A stretch of DNA of 64,000 nucleotides, taken from assembly GCF_947488945.1 (NCBI RefSeq), contig NZ_CANLBS010000002.1:1-64000 (forward strand). Reading direction: 5' to 3'. Source of the stretch: an uncultured Streptomyces sp. Its GTDB lineage: Bacteria; Actinomycetota; Actinomycetes; Streptomycetales; Streptomycetaceae. The notes below the pieces were generated by a model, which was given only the letters and a program-made list of their open reading frames with translations, was not told the DNA's origin and did no database searches. Shown here one piece after another: positions 40,002 to 48,505 of the stretch (position 1 is the first letter of the stretch; each line of letters begins with the position of its first letter). The position numbers were made by a program, and so were the translations under genes.

Positions 40002-40643
40002 CTAGCGGACGGGCGCTCGGGCGATGCGGCTCATCACCTGCGTGCCAGCGTCGATGACGATGTCTCTGAGCCGTCGGGCCTCGCTCAAGGGCCTTTTCTC
40101 GGGGTCGATGACGCAGACCGTGCCCAGCACGGTGCCGCTCTCGTGGATGAGCGGGGCGCCGAAGTAGGAACGGATGCCGACCGCGTCGACCACGTGGTTG
40201 CTGCTGAAACGGGGGCTGGCGTGCACGTCGTGCAGCGGGAGGGCCTTCTTGCGTGCCACGACCTCCGGGCACCAGCCGTGGTCGTGGCTCATGGTGCGGC
40301 CGACGATGACGTACCCGCTGTCCGCGGGCGGCTGGTGCAGTCCCACGAAGGTCTGCTCCTCCAGGAACAGATTGACGAACCCGTACAGGAACCCGGCTTG
40401 CTCAGCCATGTCGCGGGCCAGCTCGTCGAAGTCCGAGCTGGCAGCGGTCGACACGCCCAGGCGCTCCAGCAGCTCGTACCGCTGCGCCAGTTCGGTCGCC
40501 TGCTGGGCCTGCGGGCCGGTAACGGCAGCACCGGCTGGGATGGGCAGCCCGTGGGCGCTGTCGCGCATGCCGCGTTGCGGCAGGGACAGCGCGGACGGGG
40601 CGGTTTGGGGCCCGAGGTGGGGATCGTTGGGCTGATATGACAT
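40002..40643 (-). CDS. GAF-domain protein
   Basis: The ATG giving MSYQPNDPH overlaps the stop of the conservon GTPase gene by one base (TGATG). Residues about 50-210 form a GAF domain: LERLGVSTAASSDFDELARDMAEQAGF, YGFVNLFLEEQTFVGL, a GYVIVGRTMSHDHGWCPEVVARKKAL loop, and SYFGAPLIHESGTVLGTVCVIDPEKRPL. GAF domains bind small ligands or sense redox state. Since conservons often carry a fifth gene for a cytochrome P450 or another sensor, this one may be the sensor partner of the conservon. Confidence 0.85.
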   Translation of the reverse strand: MSYQPNDPHLGPQTAPSALSLPQRGMRDSAHGLPIPAGAAVTGPQAQQATELAQRYELLERLGVSTAASSDFDELARDMAEQAGFLYGFVNLFLEEQTFVGLHQPPADSGYVIVGRTMSHDHGWCPEVVARKKALPLHDVHASPRFSSNHVVDAVGIRSYFGAPLIHESGTVLGTVCVIDPEKRPLSEARRLRDIVIDAGTQVMSRIARAPVR

Positions 40644-41344
40644 CAGGCGTCCTGGAAGGTGGCGGCGGATGTGGGGTGAGCGGGGCGAGCCGGTGTGTTC
40701 TGCACTGCGTGGCCGACGAGGGTCAGCAGGACTCCGGCGACATGGCTCGGATTGCGGGCGTCCCACGCGGTTGCCCTCGCGCCCTCCGCCGAGTGGGGCG
40801 AAACGCCGGTGACCACCGGTACGGAGGCGGGCAGGTCGAGGGCGGCGCGGACCTGTTCGGGGTGGTAGCGGTGGGCTCCGTCGAAGTGGTTCACGGCGAC
40901 GACGAAAGGCAGGCCGATGTCCTCGAAGAAGCTGACGGGCGTGAAGCTGTTCTCCAGTCGGCGAGTGTCGACCAGGACGACCGCTCCGACGGCCCCGCGG
41001 GAGAGTTCGTACCAGAGGTCGACGAACCGGTCCTGGCCAGGCGTGCCGAACAGGAACAGCTCCAGAGGTACGGGCGCGTCGGGGAGGCTGAGGCGGCCGA
41101 AGTCGAAGGCGACCGTGGTGGTCTGCTTTGCCTCGACGCCTTTCAGGCTGTCGACGTCCGTGCTCGCCTCGGTCAGGTACTCCTCGGTGCTCAGCGGGGT
41201 GATCTCGCTGACCGCGCCCACTGCGGTGGTCTTGCCGGCGCCGAAGCCCCCGGCGATCACGATCTTAAGCACGGTCGGTGCGCCGGCATGCGAAGTCCGC
41301 GAGCCCACGGGCGGGTCATCCGGCCTGGCGGTAGGCGTTGGCAT
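40643..41344 (-). CDS. cvnD: CvnD-like conservon GTP-binding protein
   Basis: The fourth conservon gene. The P-loop is AGGFGAGKTT (about 31-40), followed by a switch region with STEEYLTEASTDVDSL, FGTPGQDRFVDLWYELSRGAVGAVVLVDTRR and NHFD in place of NKxD. These are small GTPase-like proteins coupled to a sensor kinase-like CvnA and a roadblock protein. In Streptomyces conservons influence secondary metabolism and development. It overlaps the CvnC gene by 29 bases. Confidence 0.9.
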   Translation of the reverse strand: MPTPTARPDDPPVGSRTSHAGAPTVLKIVIAGGFGAGKTTAVGAVSEITPLSTEEYLTEASTDVDSLKGVEAKQTTTVAFDFGRLSLPDAPVPLELFLFGTPGQDRFVDLWYELSRGAVGAVVLVDTRRLENSFTPVSFFEDIGLPFVVAVNHFDGAHRYHPEQVRAALDLPASVPVVTGVSPHSAEGARATAWDARNPSHVAGVLLTLVGHAVQNTPARPAHPTSAATFQDA

Positions 41345-41720
41345 CGGGGAACTTCCTTTTCAGGGCCACTGAGAGGGCCGCCAACAGGTGGGTGGTGGGA
41401 CGTTCATCTGCGTCGGAGCCGTAGGCATCGGTGACGGAGATGACCAAGGCGTGGGAGTCCAGGAGGTCCGAGACGAGGATCTTGACGGCGGTGACGGGGC
41501 GGCCGAGGCGTCCCGCCAGCTCTGTCACCGAGCGTCGGTGATCCCGGCACAGGGCGAGGATCTCTTCGCATTCCTCGGCTTGGCCCGGGCCGGGCCGTCC
41601 GGAGCCGGCGTCCAGCACGGTGTCCAGGCCCAACAGGTGCCGCGGCCTGGTGCGCCCGCGCGTCAGCGTGTAGGTCCGCACGAACGTAGAGTCCTCGGCC
41701 GCATCGCCGTGGGTGCTCAC
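41316..41720 (-). CDS. cvnC: CvnC-like DUF742 protein
   Basis: The 134-residue protein is the DUF742 component: TFVRTYTLTRGRTRPRH, LGLDTVL, then CEEILALCRDHRRSVTELAGRLGRPVTAVKILVSDLLDSHALVI, which is a winged-helix signature typical of the family. It likely helps the roadblock protein and the GTPase to respond. Its start is close to the stop of CvnB (a four-base overlap) and it overlaps CvnD. Confidence 0.9.
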   Translation of the reverse strand: MSTHGDAAEDSTFVRTYTLTRGRTRPRHLLGLDTVLDAGSGRPGPGQAEECEEILALCRDHRRSVTELAGRLGRPVTAVKILVSDLLDSHALVISVTDAYGSDADERPTTHLLAALSVALKRKFPDANAYRQAG

Positions 41721-42232
41721 CGGGGCTCGTCACTCGTGCCGACGCGGACAGGGATCTGCATGTACGGGGCGAACCGCTTCACCAGGCGCCCCATTTCGAA
41801 CCCGACGGGGCCTGCGTCGGCGTCCGGCGCGGCGATGACGGCGAGGATCGTGTCCACCTCACCGCGTTCGTTGCCGGGGTGGCCGTCGAAGGCCGAGCTG
41901 CGGCCGGCGCTCTGGACGAAGAACAGGCAGTCGTCGCGCTCGATGATGATCTGCTTGGCCGGCCGCTTCTGGTGTGTGGGGCCGGTGGCGTTCGACGCGA
42001 GGGAGGCCATGCCAGCGAGGGCGGCGGACAGTTCGTCTGCCCAGTCCTTGTCGACGTCGCTGTCCAGGAGCCGCAGCGCGTCCCGCGACAGCAGAACGGC
42101 GTGCAGGACGCCCGGGACGTCGGCGGCGAACTGCCGCAGCAGCCAGGCCATGTCATCTCGCTGATGACTCGCCGTCGCCCCGGACGCGGGCGCGATGTCG
42201 GTCGTCGGGTTCATTTCAGGGTGGGTGTTCAT
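41717..42232 (-). CDS. cvnB: CvnB-like roadblock/LC7 protein
   Basis: The start giving MNTHPEMNPT removes a long Ser/Pro-rich upstream part. Residues about 25-150 form the roadblock/LC7 domain: MAWLLRQFAADVPGVLHAVLLSRDALRLL, AGMASLASNA, a VQSAGRSSAFDG loop and KRFAPYM near the end. Roadblock proteins often regulate GTPases, and the conservon model has CvnB acting with CvnD. It overlaps the CvnC gene. Confidence 0.9.
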   Translation of the reverse strand: MNTHPEMNPTTDIAPASGATASHQRDDMAWLLRQFAADVPGVLHAVLLSRDALRLLDSDVDKDWADELSAALAGMASLASNATGPTHQKRPAKQIIIERDDCLFFVQSAGRSSAFDGHPGNERGEVDTILAVIAAPDADAGPVGFEMGRLVKRFAPYMQIPVRVGTSDEPR

Positions 42233-42308
42233 GAGGATCGCTCCAGAAGGGGGGAAGGGCCGGCGGATATGTCCGTGCCGCCGGGAACGGGGAGAGAACG
42301 GGCGATGG

Positions 42309-43829
42309 TCAGGGCCTGGGCTGCTCTGCCGGAGTGAGAGGAGCGCCGGCGGCCCCGCCGACCTGGATGCCCGTGCGGAAGGCAGCTGCGAGCCCGGGCG
42401 TCGGTGCGGTCGCAGGGGCCTGCTCCCGCTCACGAGGTGGGGGGAAGGAACCGGCCTGCCGTGTACGCCGGGGAAGGTCGGGCGCTGGAGCAACGTGCCT
42501 CGCCCTGTCGGCTCCCGGCTGGCCTACGGCGGTCGGATGTTGGACCTGCCCTGTCGAAGGGGCAGCCATCGCTGCGGCAGTCCGCCGTGGCGGGAGCGTG
42601 GAGGGGCGTGTTTCCGGGCGTCGAGAGTTCGCGTCACCGACGTGGGGAATCGCCACGAGGAGCCGGGCCGGAATGACGACCAGAGCGGTGGTGCCTCCCG
42701 TCACGTTCTCCTGCAGGAGAACGGACAGCCCGTGTGACTGGGCGATCTTCGCGGCGACCAGCAGGCCAAGCTGGCCGTCTCGCACCTGACCGCTGACATC
42801 GACCTCATCGGGGGCCTTGAGTAGATGGTTCATCTGGGCGCGGGTCTGCGGGTGCATGGGGATGGCCCGGTCCTCGACTTCGACTGCCAGCCCGTTCGGC
42901 ACTCGTTGCGCTCGCACCATTACCTTCGTTGCCGGGTCGGAGCACTCGCAGGCGTTCTCGATCAGCTCGGCCAGCAGGTGCGTCAGGTCCGGGCCTACAT
43001 GTCCGGGAAGCCCCAGCTCGCCCCCCACGGACCCCGCCGCGACCACCACGCGCGGATACTGCACCACCTCGGAGATCGCACCGCGCAGCGTGGTCGTGAC
43101 GGGCACCGGCCGGCGCACACTGCGCAGGGACTGCCCGCCCAGCACCGCCGTGCTCTCCACCTGACGCCGCATCCGCGTCACGAGGTGATCGATCTCGAAG
43201 ATCTTCGCAAGCAGTTCCGGGTCGTCGGTCAACATCTCCAGCTGAGTCAGTGCTTCGAGTGCTTTCCCGACCAGGGCGTGCTCCCGCGTGGCCAGGCGGC
43301 GCAGTACGTCCAGAAGGACGACGGACTGGGATTCGTCGTGCACGCGTATCAGCGAGGCGACGGCCTGCACCTGGAGTGCACCGAGCGCCTTGTCGATTTC
43401 TGCGGTCGCACTGGCCGGCTGCGGCATCTGAGTGTCCGGAAGGGGCGGTCGTGTTCCTCGGCACAGTTCGTCCGCCGACCACGCCACCGACTTCTCGATG
43501 GCCGCCGCCGCTCCCGCGACGGCGGCCAGTACCGCAGCTCGCCGTTGCTCTGCGGCTGTCTGTACGGCGTCGGCGGCCGTACGCACTCCGCGGGTCGCTA
43601 CCTGCGTGACCGCGGCCACTCCGCAGACCAGGCCGACCAGGAGCCAGCCGAGAGGCACCGCAGCCGTCGACCAGACGGCGAAGGCGACGCCCACCAGGCC
43701 CGAAAGAAGCAACAGGGGCAGCACCACGGCACGACGGACGCAGTGCACCGTGAAGGCATCGGTCCGTCGCGATCGCCGTCGGCGATGGCCGGTCGCGGCC
43801 GGCCGTGTCGGGAACGGGCTGTCAGACAT
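42309..43829 (-). CDS. cvnA: CvnA-like sensor kinase-type membrane protein
   Basis: Two membrane segments (about 33-52 and 57-78) are followed by a helical region and a GHKL-type ATPase domain at about 225-400: HLLAELIENACECSDP is the N box, and the G boxes read DGQLGLLVAAKIAQSHGL and ENVTGGTTALVVI. The ATPase signature lacks a clear phospho-acceptor His, as in other CvnA proteins. A 110-residue disordered Pro/Arg-rich tail ends the protein. It starts the four-gene conservon. A 76-base gap to CvnB is present. Confidence 0.85.
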   Translation of the reverse strand: MSDSPFPTRPAATGHRRRRSRRTDAFTVHCVRRAVVLPLLLLSGLVGVAFAVWSTAAVPLGWLLVGLVCGVAAVTQVATRGVRTAADAVQTAAEQRRAAVLAAVAGAAAAIEKSVAWSADELCRGTRPPLPDTQMPQPASATAEIDKALGALQVQAVASLIRVHDESQSVVLLDVLRRLATREHALVGKALEALTQLEMLTDDPELLAKIFEIDHLVTRMRRQVESTAVLGGQSLRSVRRPVPVTTTLRGAISEVVQYPRVVVAAGSVGGELGLPGHVGPDLTHLLAELIENACECSDPATKVMVRAQRVPNGLAVEVEDRAIPMHPQTRAQMNHLLKAPDEVDVSGQVRDGQLGLLVAAKIAQSHGLSVLLQENVTGGTTALVVIPARLLVAIPHVGDANSRRPETRPSTLPPRRTAAAMAAPSTGQVQHPTAVGQPGADRARHVAPAPDLPRRTRQAGSFPPPREREQAPATAPTPGLAAAFRTGIQVGGAAGAPLTPAEQPRP

Positions 43830-43859
43830 AAGGATCCTCGTCAGTGGAAAAGGGGACGG

Positions 43860-45761
43860 CTAGGCGTGCTGTGACGTCGGGGCCTTGCGGTTCTGTAGCA
43901 ACCCGAGTGAGGGGAAACGGCGCGCCGGAACCGCCACCGCGCCCCGGTGAGGAGAGGATTGTGCCGCCAGCTGATGCAGCAGCAGAGCGCTCTGGACCAG
44001 GCCCATGTGGCTGAATGCCTGCGGGAAGTTCCCGAGTTGGCGCTGCTGGACGGGGTCGTACTCCTCGGCGAGGAGGCCGAGATCGTTGCGCAACGCGAGA
44101 AGACGTTCGAACAAGGCATGGGCCTCATCCAGGCGGCCGGTCAGGGCCAGAGCATCCACAAGCCAGAAAGAGCAGAGGACGAAAGCACCCTCATCACCCG
44201 TCAGGCCGTCCACCCCGGTGTGCTTGCCTATCGTCGGGTACCGGCGCACGAGCCCGTCCGGCGTGGACAGCTCCCGGCGTACGGCGTCCACGGTGCCGAC
44301 GACGCGCGGGTCGTCGGGCGGAAGGAATCCGACGCGGGCGATCAACAGCGTGGAGGCGTCAAGTTCCTGAGAGCCATAGGACTGGGTGAAAGTGTTGCGC
44401 ACCGGGTCGAACCCCTCGGTGCAGACTTCGCGGTGGATCGTCTCGCGCAGCTCGACCAGGGGGACGGGATCCAGCGTTAGGGCGCCGGCCTCGGCCAGGC
44501 GGATGGTGCGGTCGATGGCCACCCAGGCCATCACCTTGGAGTGGACGAAATGCCGGCGTGCCCCGCGGATCTCCCAGATCCCCTCATCGGGTTCCTGCCA
44601 GCGCTGGACCAGGTGCTCGATGAGCCGCTGGTGCAGGACCGCCGTGTCGGCGCAGTGCGCGACACCGCTCTGGTGCGCGAGGTACAGGGTCTCGACCACC
44701 TCGCCATACACGTCGAGTTGCAGCTGGTCCGCCGCCCCGTTCCCCACCCGCACCGGTGCTGATCCCTCATACCCCGGAAGCCAGGGCAGCTCCCGCTCCC
44801 GCAGATCACGCTCCCCGGTGATCCCGTACATGATCTGCAGGTTCTCCGGGTCGCCGGCCACCGCCCGCAGCAGCCAACGCCGCCACGCCTGGGCCTCCTG
44901 CCGCTTCCCGGTTCCCAGCAGCGCGGCCAGGGTCGTGGAGGCGTCGCGCAGCCAGGTAAAGCGGTAGTCCCACTGTCGTTCGCCACCGATCTCCTCGGGC
45001 AGCGACGTGGTCGGCGCCGCAACGATCCCGCCGCTCGGCGCGTAGGTCATGGCCTTCAGTGCAATCGAGGAGCGGATCACGGCCTCGCGGTAGGGACCGT
45101 CGTAGGTGCACTCCTGTGCCCAGTCCTGCCAGAAGGCGAGCGTCTCGGCGAGCGCGGACTCCGGGTCGGGAAGGTCCGGTGCCGCTGCGTGGGAGGGGCA
45201 CCAGCTGAGCACGAATGCCACGCTCTGCCCGGCGGCGATGGCGAAGGTACTGACGATGACGCCGTTCTTCTCCACATGCTGAACGCCCGTGTCGAACCAC
45301 AGAGCGTCCGCGCCAGCCTCGGCGACCATACGGCCCCCGACCTCGTGGATCCACGGGCTGACCCTGCCGTAACCCGGCCGCGGACGCATAGCCGAGACCA
45401 TCTCCACCTCGCCGGCCACACCCTCCACGATCCGGATCACTTGCGGTGCCCCGGAGCGCGGCGGCATGAAGTCGAGCACCCGGACCGATCCGGACGGGGT
45501 GCGCCACAGAGATTCGAGGACGAGCGAGTCACCGAGGTACCGGCGCTCAGAGACCGCCCCGGCCTCGGATCGACTTGCAGGCGGGGCTGGGGCGATCTGC
45601 CAAGCGCCGTGCTCCTGCGTGCCGAGCAGGCCGGCGAAGATGGCAGGCGAGTCGAAGCGGGGCAGGCACAGCCAGTCGATCGACCCGTCGTCGCAGACGT
45701 GGGCACTGGTCTGCATATCGCCGATCAGACCGTACTGCTCGATACGCGGAAGACGCTTCAT
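43860..45761 (-). CDS. GH15 glycoside hydrolase (glucoamylase/trehalase type)
   Basis: The ATG giving MKRLPRIEQY starts a 633-residue protein. The N-terminal beta domain (about 1-250) carries the GH15 opening YGLIGDMQTSAHVCDDGSIDWLCLPRFDSPAIFAGLL. The (alpha/alpha)6 barrel follows: YAPSGGIVAAPTTSLPEEIGGERQWDYRFTWLRDAS, the catalytic Glu region EPDEGIWEIRG, and a second acid in LLAEEYDPVQQRQLGNFPQAFSHMGL. The trehalase-type members of actinobacteria look like this, so trehalose or a glucoside is a likely substrate. It sits 30 bases before the conservon CvnA gene. Confidence 0.9.
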   Translation of the reverse strand: MKRLPRIEQYGLIGDMQTSAHVCDDGSIDWLCLPRFDSPAIFAGLLGTQEHGAWQIAPAPPASRSEAGAVSERRYLGDSLVLESLWRTPSGSVRVLDFMPPRSGAPQVIRIVEGVAGEVEMVSAMRPRPGYGRVSPWIHEVGGRMVAEAGADALWFDTGVQHVEKNGVIVSTFAIAAGQSVAFVLSWCPSHAAAPDLPDPESALAETLAFWQDWAQECTYDGPYREAVIRSSIALKAMTYAPSGGIVAAPTTSLPEEIGGERQWDYRFTWLRDASTTLAALLGTGKRQEAQAWRRWLLRAVAGDPENLQIMYGITGERDLRERELPWLPGYEGSAPVRVGNGAADQLQLDVYGEVVETLYLAHQSGVAHCADTAVLHQRLIEHLVQRWQEPDEGIWEIRGARRHFVHSKVMAWVAIDRTIRLAEAGALTLDPVPLVELRETIHREVCTEGFDPVRNTFTQSYGSQELDASTLLIARVGFLPPDDPRVVGTVDAVRRELSTPDGLVRRYPTIGKHTGVDGLTGDEGAFVLCSFWLVDALALTGRLDEAHALFERLLALRNDLGLLAEEYDPVQQRQLGNFPQAFSHMGLVQSALLLHQLAAQSSPHRGAVAVPARRFPSLGLLQNRKAPTSQHA

Positions 45762-45850
45762 CGTGTGGATCTCCGTAGACCCCGCGGATCCGGGGATGGC
45801 ATCGGGCCGCCGCAGCGGCCGGGAAGGGTAGGTGAGGAGGGACACGTTGG

Positions 45851-45997
45851 TCACCTGTGCGGGGAGGGCTTGTTCTGCCCCGGTGCGGAGTCCTCGTCCT
45901 GCGGAGCGGAGCGGCAGGACACTCGGCCACCGCGGAGAATCAGCCAGGCCACCGGGCCTAGAACCACCGCGATCAGAACTGCCCCGGTGACGGTCAT
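45851..45997 (-). CDS. Tiny membrane protein, 48 aa
   Basis: The ATG giving MTVTGAVLIA overlaps the stop of the DUF6415 gene (ATGA). Residues about 3-22 (VTGAVLIAVVLGPVAWLIL) are a membrane helix, and the rest is a charged cytoplasmic tail. The 30 residues the longer frame adds in front are low-complexity and were left out. The tight coupling suggests both are made together. Confidence 0.6.
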   Translation of the reverse strand: MTVTGAVLIAVVLGPVAWLILRGGRVSCRSAPQDEDSAPGQNKPSPHR

Positions 45998-46560
45998 GCC
46001 CGGGGCGCCGACGCGGCCAGAGCCAAGAGGGCGAAGGCGACAGCGAAGACCGAGCCGCGCAGCACGTTGAGCTGTGGCCTCCACCAACGCCGTCTCCGCA
46101 TCGGCTTCGCGGGGACACCACCGTGAGCTTGCACGGCCGCGACGAGTGCCTGAGTGGCCTCGGCCAGCTTGACCAGATGAACCCTGCTCGGCATGTAGCC
46201 GTCGGGGACGCCCGCCGAAGCGAGCTGCTGCGCGCCGCGCAGTGCTGGGGCTCCTGGCGGTACGACGGCCCCGAGCTGTCCGATGTGACCGCGAAGGCGC
46301 CGCGCCAGTTCCACCACCTCGCCGGCGCTCTCCGGCAGCGGCGAATTCTCGTCCAGCACGAGCGCCACCGTCTCCGCCGCGGTAACCGCAATATCGCGCT
46401 GCGGGCCGGGTGTGGTGCCGATACTGCCCTGCCTGCTCGGGGTAACGCGCGAGCCGGTGTCCCGACGGGAAGTCAGCGGCAGACGCATGACGGAACTCCT
46501 CTTCACATCAGACCACTTGGGCTTGGCCGCGACTGGTGCGCCGCCTGGAACAGGGCTCAT
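45994..46560 (-). CDS. DUF6415-like protein
   Basis: The middle part matches the DUF6415 family of Streptomyces: a helix pair with TAAETVALVLDENSPLPESAGEVVELARRLRGHIGQL, then PDGYMPSRVHLVKLAEATQALVAAVQAH. The function is not known, although the family is often called a natural-product-biosynthesis protein. A C-terminal hydrophobic segment (LRGSVFAVAFALLALAAS) may anchor it. Two starts are credible: ATG at 46560 (GGAGG six bases ahead) and ATG at 46488 (GAGGAG seven bases ahead). The longer one is given. Confidence 0.7.
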   Translation of the reverse strand: MSPVPGGAPVAAKPKWSDVKRSSVMRLPLTSRRDTGSRVTPSRQGSIGTTPGPQRDIAVTAAETVALVLDENSPLPESAGEVVELARRLRGHIGQLGAVVPPGAPALRGAQQLASAGVPDGYMPSRVHLVKLAEATQALVAAVQAHGGVPAKPMRRRRWWRPQLNVLRGSVFAVAFALLALAASAPRA

Positions 46561-46745
46561 CGGGGTCCTCCCAGGTGGGCAGCGCAGAAGAGCGCGGCAG
46601 TAGCACCGATCACGCTGCCGATCACTCGAAGTGATTGCGCGGTGACCAGCGAACACCCCGTCGCCAAGGCTTGGGAATGACTCTCAGATGACGTTGACCC
46701 GTCAGTAACCTGCATTGGGGTGCCGCCGGAGCAGACGGTCCTGAC
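46561..46745. promoter_or_regulatory. Divergent intergenic region
   Basis: The leftward DUF6415 gene and the rightward aminotransferase gene start on either side of this gap of about 185 bases, so promoters for both strands must lie here or nearby. I see no clear operator or repeat within it. Confidence 0.4.
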
Positions 46746-47540
46746 ATGCTGGGCGCCATGGTGACTCTCAATGGAAAGCCCGCATCCGTAGACGACCTGC
46801 TCCCTCTGGCGCTTACGAACGTCGGGCACTTCACGTCCATGCGCGTCGACTCCGACGGCAGCATTCGCGGTCTGACGCTGCACCTGGAACGCCTCACTCG
46901 GGACTGCGAGATCGTGTGGCACGCGGCACTGAACCCCGACCGTGTCCGCGAGTACGTCCGCCAGGCCCTGGGAGGCCAGGCCCTGCCCTGCGTCGTGCGC
47001 GTGACGATCTACGACCCGAAGGTCGAGATGGGCCACCCGGCCGACGCCAACGAGCCGCACGTTCTTGTGTCCGTACGCGGCGCCGGCGCCCTGCCTCCGG
47101 CCCCGCTGCGCGCCCAGAGCCAGGTGTACGAGCGCGACCTGCCCGAGGTGAAGCACGTCGGCCTCTTCGGTGCTCTGCACGGCCGGGGCGCAGCCCAGCG
47201 AGCGGGCTTCGACGATGCCCTGTTCGTCGGTCGCGACGGCTTCGTCTCGGAAGGTGGCACCTGGAACGTGGCGTTCATCGACCAAGAGGGCACCGTGGTG
47301 TGGCCCGCCGCTCCCGTATTGCCCGGCGTCACCATGGCTCTGCTCCAGCAGCAAGCCGACCACCGCACAGCAACCGTCACCCTGGACCAGGCGAAGGGCA
47401 TGGCCGCGGCCTTCGCCACGAACACCTCGATCGGCGTCCGCCCCTTGGCCGCGATTGACGACACCGAGTTCCCTGTAGATCACCCCGTCTTGAGGCAACT
47501 CCAGGAGGCATACCTGTCGATCCCCGGCGAGACCCTGTAG
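46746..47540 (+). CDS. Aminotransferase class IV-like PLP enzyme
   Basis: The fold type IV pattern is present: LTNVGHFTSMRVDSDGSIRGLTLHLERL at the start, a VKHVGLFGALHGR segment where the PLP Lys would sit, DALFVGRDGFVSEGGTWNVAFI in the middle, and LPGVTMALLQQQ further on. Family members act as branched-chain aminotransferases, D-amino acid aminotransferases or lyases such as aminodeoxychorismate lyase. The substrate cannot be told. ATG at 46758 (MVTLNGKP) is an alternative start. The next gene begins nine bases after its stop, so they are one operon. Confidence 0.85.
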   Translation: MLGAMVTLNGKPASVDDLLPLALTNVGHFTSMRVDSDGSIRGLTLHLERLTRDCEIVWHAALNPDRVREYVRQALGGQALPCVVRVTIYDPKVEMGHPADANEPHVLVSVRGAGALPPAPLRAQSQVYERDLPEVKHVGLFGALHGRGAAQRAGFDDALFVGRDGFVSEGGTWNVAFIDQEGTVVWPAAPVLPGVTMALLQQQADHRTATVTLDQAKGMAAAFATNTSIGVRPLAAIDDTEFPVDHPVLRQLQEAYLSIPGETL

Positions 47541-47549
47541 GGGAAGGCC

Positions 47550-48467
47550 ATGGCGGGGGTGACCAGGTGGACCGGCCGAGAGGCCGAGTTGCTGCGCATC
47601 GCTATGCGCGAGAAGCAGAAGGACTTTGCCGATCTGGTCGGTGTGAACCCGCGCCAGGTCCCTCGATGGAAACGCCGAGGGGAGACCATCGAACTCGAAC
47701 TGGACAACCAGTCGGCCCTGGATACGCTGCTGTCCCAGGCCCCGACCGACGTCCAGCAGCGATTCGCCGCGCTCATGACCGAACGCGCCGCTGTTGAACA
47801 CGACGAGCGCGCCGAGGAACTGCTGCGAAGGGACCCGAGCACTCGCCGGCACCCGGTCGACGGGAAGGTCATGGCCCTCGTTGAAGAGGGCATCTTTCTC
47901 TCCGGCCCAGACAACCGCTCGGTGTGGTTGGAGCCGTTCCTCATGGACGTCTACCCGACGACCAACGAGGACTACGCGAAGTTCGTTCTGGCCACCAGTC
48001 ATCGACCACCCCAGCACTGGCCCGACGGCCACTGCCCCGTCACACTGGCCAACCACCCCGTGGTGTGGGTGACGTGGCACGACGCGTTCGCCTACGCTCG
48101 TTGGGCTGGCAAGGCGCTTCCCTCCGCGCGGCAGTGGGAGAAGGCCGCTCGCGGACCGCGCGGGCGCATCTACCCCTGGGGCAACGAGCCGACAGCCGCG
48201 AAGGCAAACACGGCCGAGACCGGCATCGACACGACCACCCCCGTCTCCCGCTACCAGTCCGGCGCCAGCCCGTTCGGCATCTTCGACATGTGCGGCAACG
48301 TCTGGGAGTGGTGCGGCACCGAAGAGGAGCCCGGCAACGGACGGCGTCACTTGAAGGGCTCCGCGTTCACGTCCCCGATCGGACGGGCAGCGCCGTCCCT
48401 GATGAACGCTGCCTCCACGTCGATGAAGGACAACGACACAGGGTTCCGCTGCGTCGCTGCCCCCTAG
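47550..48467 (+). CDS. HTH-SUMF1 fusion protein, FGE-like
   Basis: Residues about 8-60 resemble an XRE-type helix-turn-helix: REAELLRIAMREKQKDFADLVGVNPRQVPRWKRRG. Residues about 105-305 form a formylglycine-generating-enzyme (SUMF1/EgtB-like) domain: LMDVYPTTNEDYAKFV, HPVVWVTWHDAFAYARWAGKALPSARQWEKAARGPRGRIYPWGNE, FGIFDMCGNVWEWCG and DNDTGFRCVAAP. The paired Cys that bind copper in true FGE are not in the expected place (KGSAFTSPIG). It may be an enzyme of another kind. It is coupled with an aminotransferase gene. Confidence 0.85.
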   Translation: MAGVTRWTGREAELLRIAMREKQKDFADLVGVNPRQVPRWKRRGETIELELDNQSALDTLLSQAPTDVQQRFAALMTERAAVEHDERAEELLRRDPSTRRHPVDGKVMALVEEGIFLSGPDNRSVWLEPFLMDVYPTTNEDYAKFVLATSHRPPQHWPDGHCPVTLANHPVVWVTWHDAFAYARWAGKALPSARQWEKAARGPRGRIYPWGNEPTAAKANTAETGIDTTTPVSRYQSGASPFGIFDMCGNVWEWCGTEEEPGNGRRHLKGSAFTSPIGRAAPSLMNAASTSMKDNDTGFRCVAAP

Positions 48468-48505
48468 GGCCAGGTCAGCACGCCAGACGTGGACGGCTCT
48501 GGCCC

